This document shows, piece after piece, positions 31,356 to 33,085 of a stretch of DNA of 33,085 bases. The translations under genes were made by a program, and so were the position numbers. The stretch's first letter is position 1. Every line of letters begins with the position of its first letter. The DNA comes from Nitrospirota bacterium. GTDB lineage: Bacteria; Nitrospirota; Thermodesulfovibrionia; Thermodesulfovibrionales; UBA1546. The stretch is taken from assembly GCA_026387575.1 (NCBI GenBank), contig JAPLLK010000091.1, positions 1-33,085 of the forward strand, in the 5' to 3' direction. The notes below the pieces were generated by a model that was given only the letters and a program-made list of their open reading frames with translations, was not told where the DNA came from and ran no database searches.

Positions 31356-32078
31356 ATGGAAGAGGGTAAGAGCTTAGTCAGCGGCATAGTATCAACATCC
31401 TTAAAGGTTATCACAAATCCGTCCGGATTTTACAGGGAGATGCCAAAGACAGGCGGGTTTCAGCATCCGGTAATCTTTCTGGTTGCCATGATGGTTGCAG
31501 GCATAGTGATAGGCTATATCGGTTCGTTAGCTCATATCGGTATCAGCCCAATGGGAGGAGGCATGATGGGCGCCGGCGCCATTGCAGGAATAATTATCGC
31601 TCCGATAATAGGGCTGGCTTTTAGCTTCATAGCAGCGGGAATCCTTTTTATTATCTGGAAGATAATGGGCTCGCAGGAGAATTATGAGACGGCATATCGC
31701 TGTGCTGCATACAGCAGCGGAATTATCCCTGTTACATCAGTTCTTGGTTTTATTCCATATCTTGGTTCTGTTGCAGGACTTTTCTGGGGTTTTTATCTTC
31801 TTATTACCGCATCAATAGAAGTTCATAAGATAAAATCGTCTCTGGCATGGACAGTGTGGGGAATAATCGCAGCGCTTTTCATAATACTGTCACTGTCGGC
31901 ACAGTATGCAGCAAGGAAATTTTCCGGTGAGTGGATGGAAAAGACAAAGGAGATGGAGAAATCAGCCAAGGACATGGAAGAAGCGGCCAAAAAGATGCAG
32001 GAAACGCTTTCAAATATGCAGCAAGGCAGACAGATGACGGAAGAACAGCAAAAGCAGAAGAAGCAGGGAAAGGAATAA
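31356..32078 (+). CDS. YIP1-family membrane protein with C-terminal charged coiled coil
   Basis: 240 residues. An N-terminal cytoplasmic stretch with the family pattern (VITNPSGFYREMPKTGGFQHPVIF) leads into about five membrane helices between residues 35 and 185. A Lys/Glu/Met/Gln-rich coiled coil occupies about 189-240 (MEKTKEMEKSAKDMEEAAKKM), which is unusual for bacterial YIP1 proteins. AGGAGG precedes ATG. Function unknown; it may organise membrane partners. It lies 24 bp upstream of the EndoQ-like gene. Confidence 0.75.
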   Translation: MEEGKSLVSGIVSTSLKVITNPSGFYREMPKTGGFQHPVIFLVAMMVAGIVIGYIGSLAHIGISPMGGGMMGAGAIAGIIIAPIIGLAFSFIAAGILFIIWKIMGSQENYETAYRCAAYSSGIIPVTSVLGFIPYLGSVAGLFWGFYLLITASIEVHKIKSSLAWTVWGIIAALFIILSLSAQYAARKFSGEWMEKTKEMEKSAKDMEEAAKKMQETLSNMQQGRQMTEEQQKQKKQGKE

Positions 32079-32102
32079 GAGGTATTTAAAAGACTTTCCG
32101 GT

Positions 32103-33085
32103 ATGAAATTTATAGCAGACCTTCACATGCATTCAAGATATTCCCGCGCTACAAGCAGGGACATGACTCCTGAAAATCTCTGGAAATGGTCACAGTTAAA
32201 AGGCATAACGGTTCTTGGGACAGGCGACTTTACGCATCCTCAATGGCTGAGCGAGGTTAAGGAAAAGCTGGACAACTGCGGAAACGGTTTGTTCAGGTTG
32301 GAAAAGAAATACCGGCTTAATGACATCCCCGTGTCCTGCTCATCTGAGATGTATTTCATGCTTACAGCAGAGATAAGCTGCATTTACAGTAAAAATGGAA
32401 GATTAAGAAAGATACACAGTATTGTTTTGGCGCCTGACTTCAAGGCAGCGGAAAAGATTAATTCAAAACTCTCAAAGATAGGTAATTTGTCAGCGGACGG
32501 AAGGCCCATTCTCGGACTTGATGCAAAGGAACTTCTGAGGATTGTCCTTGAGGCATCGGAAGATGCAATGCTTATTCCGGCACATGCATGGACGCCTCAT
32601 TTTTCAGTTTTTGGCGCAGCTTCGGGTTTTGATTCTCTTGAGGAGTGTTTTGAAGAATTAACGCCGAATGTTTATGCGATTGAGACAGGGCTTTCCTCTG
32701 ACCCGCAGATGAACTGGAGGCTGTCAGACCTTGATAGGATTACATTAACATCACACTCTGATGCACATTCACCGCAGAAGATAGGAAGAGAGGCTAATAT
32801 TCTGGATACAGATGTCTCATACACGGCAATCACAAATGCAATGAAAAAGAGAGGCGGTTTTACGGGCACAATAGAATTTTTTCCCGAAGAAGGAAAATAC
32901 CATTATGACGGCCACAGGATGTGCGGTGTGAGCCTTTCGCCTGAAGAGACAATTAAGAACAATTATTTATGTCCTGTATGCGGGAAAAAAGTGACAATAG
33001 GAGTTATGCACAGGGTAGATAAGCTTGCTGACAGGAAAATCGGATTTAAACCTAAAAATGCCCCTGTTTTTTATTCCGTTATCCC
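32103..33085 (+). CDS. Endonuclease Q-like PHP-domain protein (3' partial)
   Basis: The frame stays open to the window edge (327 residues seen). The PHP metal-binding motif DLHMHSRYS opens the protein, with further family stretches GTGDFTHPQWL, AHAWTPHFSVFG, YAIETGLSSDPQMNW, SHSDAHSPQKIGRE, and a zinc-ribbon half CPVCGKKVTIGV near 300. This order matches endonuclease Q, which nicks DNA 5' of deaminated bases such as uracil and hypoxanthine or abasic sites. Bacterial members are annotated as PHP or UvrD-like helicase-associated proteins and may carry a C-terminal extension that cannot be seen here. ATG at 32103 follows a weak ribosome site. Confidence 0.75.
   Translation, partial: MKFIADLHMHSRYSRATSRDMTPENLWKWSQLKGITVLGTGDFTHPQWLSEVKEKLDNCGNGLFRLEKKYRLNDIPVSCSSEMYFMLTAEISCIYSKNGRLRKIHSIVLAPDFKAAEKINSKLSKIGNLSADGRPILGLDAKELLRIVLEASEDAMLIPAHAWTPHFSVFGAASGFDSLEECFEELTPNVYAIETGLSSDPQMNWRLSDLDRITLTSHSDAHSPQKIGREANILDTDVSYTAITNAMKKRGGFTGTIEFFPEEGKYHYDGHRMCGVSLSPEETIKNNYLCPVCGKKVTIGVMHRVDKLADRKIGFKPKNAPVFYSVI

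Overview
The window is a stretch of chromosome from an anaerobic, probably autotrophic bacterium. The main evidence is a nine-gene minus-strand operon (about 16.4 kb down to 3.3 kb) with the carbonyl branch of the Wood-Ljungdahl pathway. In transcription order it encodes methyltransferase AcsE, corrinoid Fe-S protein subunits AcsD and AcsC, acetyl-CoA synthase AcsB and CO dehydrogenase AcsA, followed by four subunits of a soluble NADH-dehydrogenase-like iron-sulfur flavoprotein complex (NuoE-like, NuoF-like, a small NuoF-tail/ferredoxin protein and NuoG-like). Base composition and gene content suggest a Nitrospirota (Thermodesulfovibrionia-like) or Desulfobacterota lineage; this is inference, as no phylogenetic marker gene is present.

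Layout. 1-2239 (+): an NfnAB-type NADH/NADPH:ferredoxin transhydrogenase, cut at its 5' end by the window edge. 2240-3298: repeats and palindromes, a small secreted protein and a decayed duplicate of its 3' end, and the terminator of the acs operon. 3299-16386 (-): the acs-nuo operon. 16387-16596: a divergent regulatory region with palindromes, the acsE promoter and a thiD promoter placed to give a nearly leaderless mRNA. 16597-17361 (+): thiD. 17392-19706 (-): an accessory block with a YefM-YoeB toxin-antitoxin cassette beside an integron attC-like site, a BamE-like lipoprotein, a HEPN-motif protein and a small ORF. 19889-23555: housekeeping and assorted genes (mtgA, an unlisted 38-residue Lys-rich basic protein, a GYD protein, a zinc-dependent phospholipase C-like protein, moeA). 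23684-30124 (-): a visibly GC-richer RND efflux operon (TetR regulator, adaptor, pump, outer-membrane factor) with palindromic operator candidates, probably acquired laterally. 30444-33085 (+): a DoxX-like membrane protein, tRNA-Val(GAC), a YIP1-like membrane protein and the start of an endonuclease Q-like PHP protein.

How the genes work together. AcsE passes a methyl group from methyl-tetrahydrofolate to the AcsCD corrinoid protein. AcsA makes CO from CO2 using low-potential electrons, and AcsB joins methyl, CO and CoA into acetyl-CoA. The NuoE/F/G-like module in the same operon, and the convergent NfnAB pair, are well placed to exchange electrons between NAD(P)H and ferredoxin for this pathway. 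The most unusual parts are a NuoF-like subunit with a C-terminal pair of CBS domains, a separate gene that duplicates the NuoF iron-sulfur tail, and a NuoG-like subunit with no visible molybdenum ligand. Together these suggest an energy-sensing NADH:ferredoxin oxidoreductase coupled to CODH/ACS, for which the catalytic partner, if there is one, lies outside the window.
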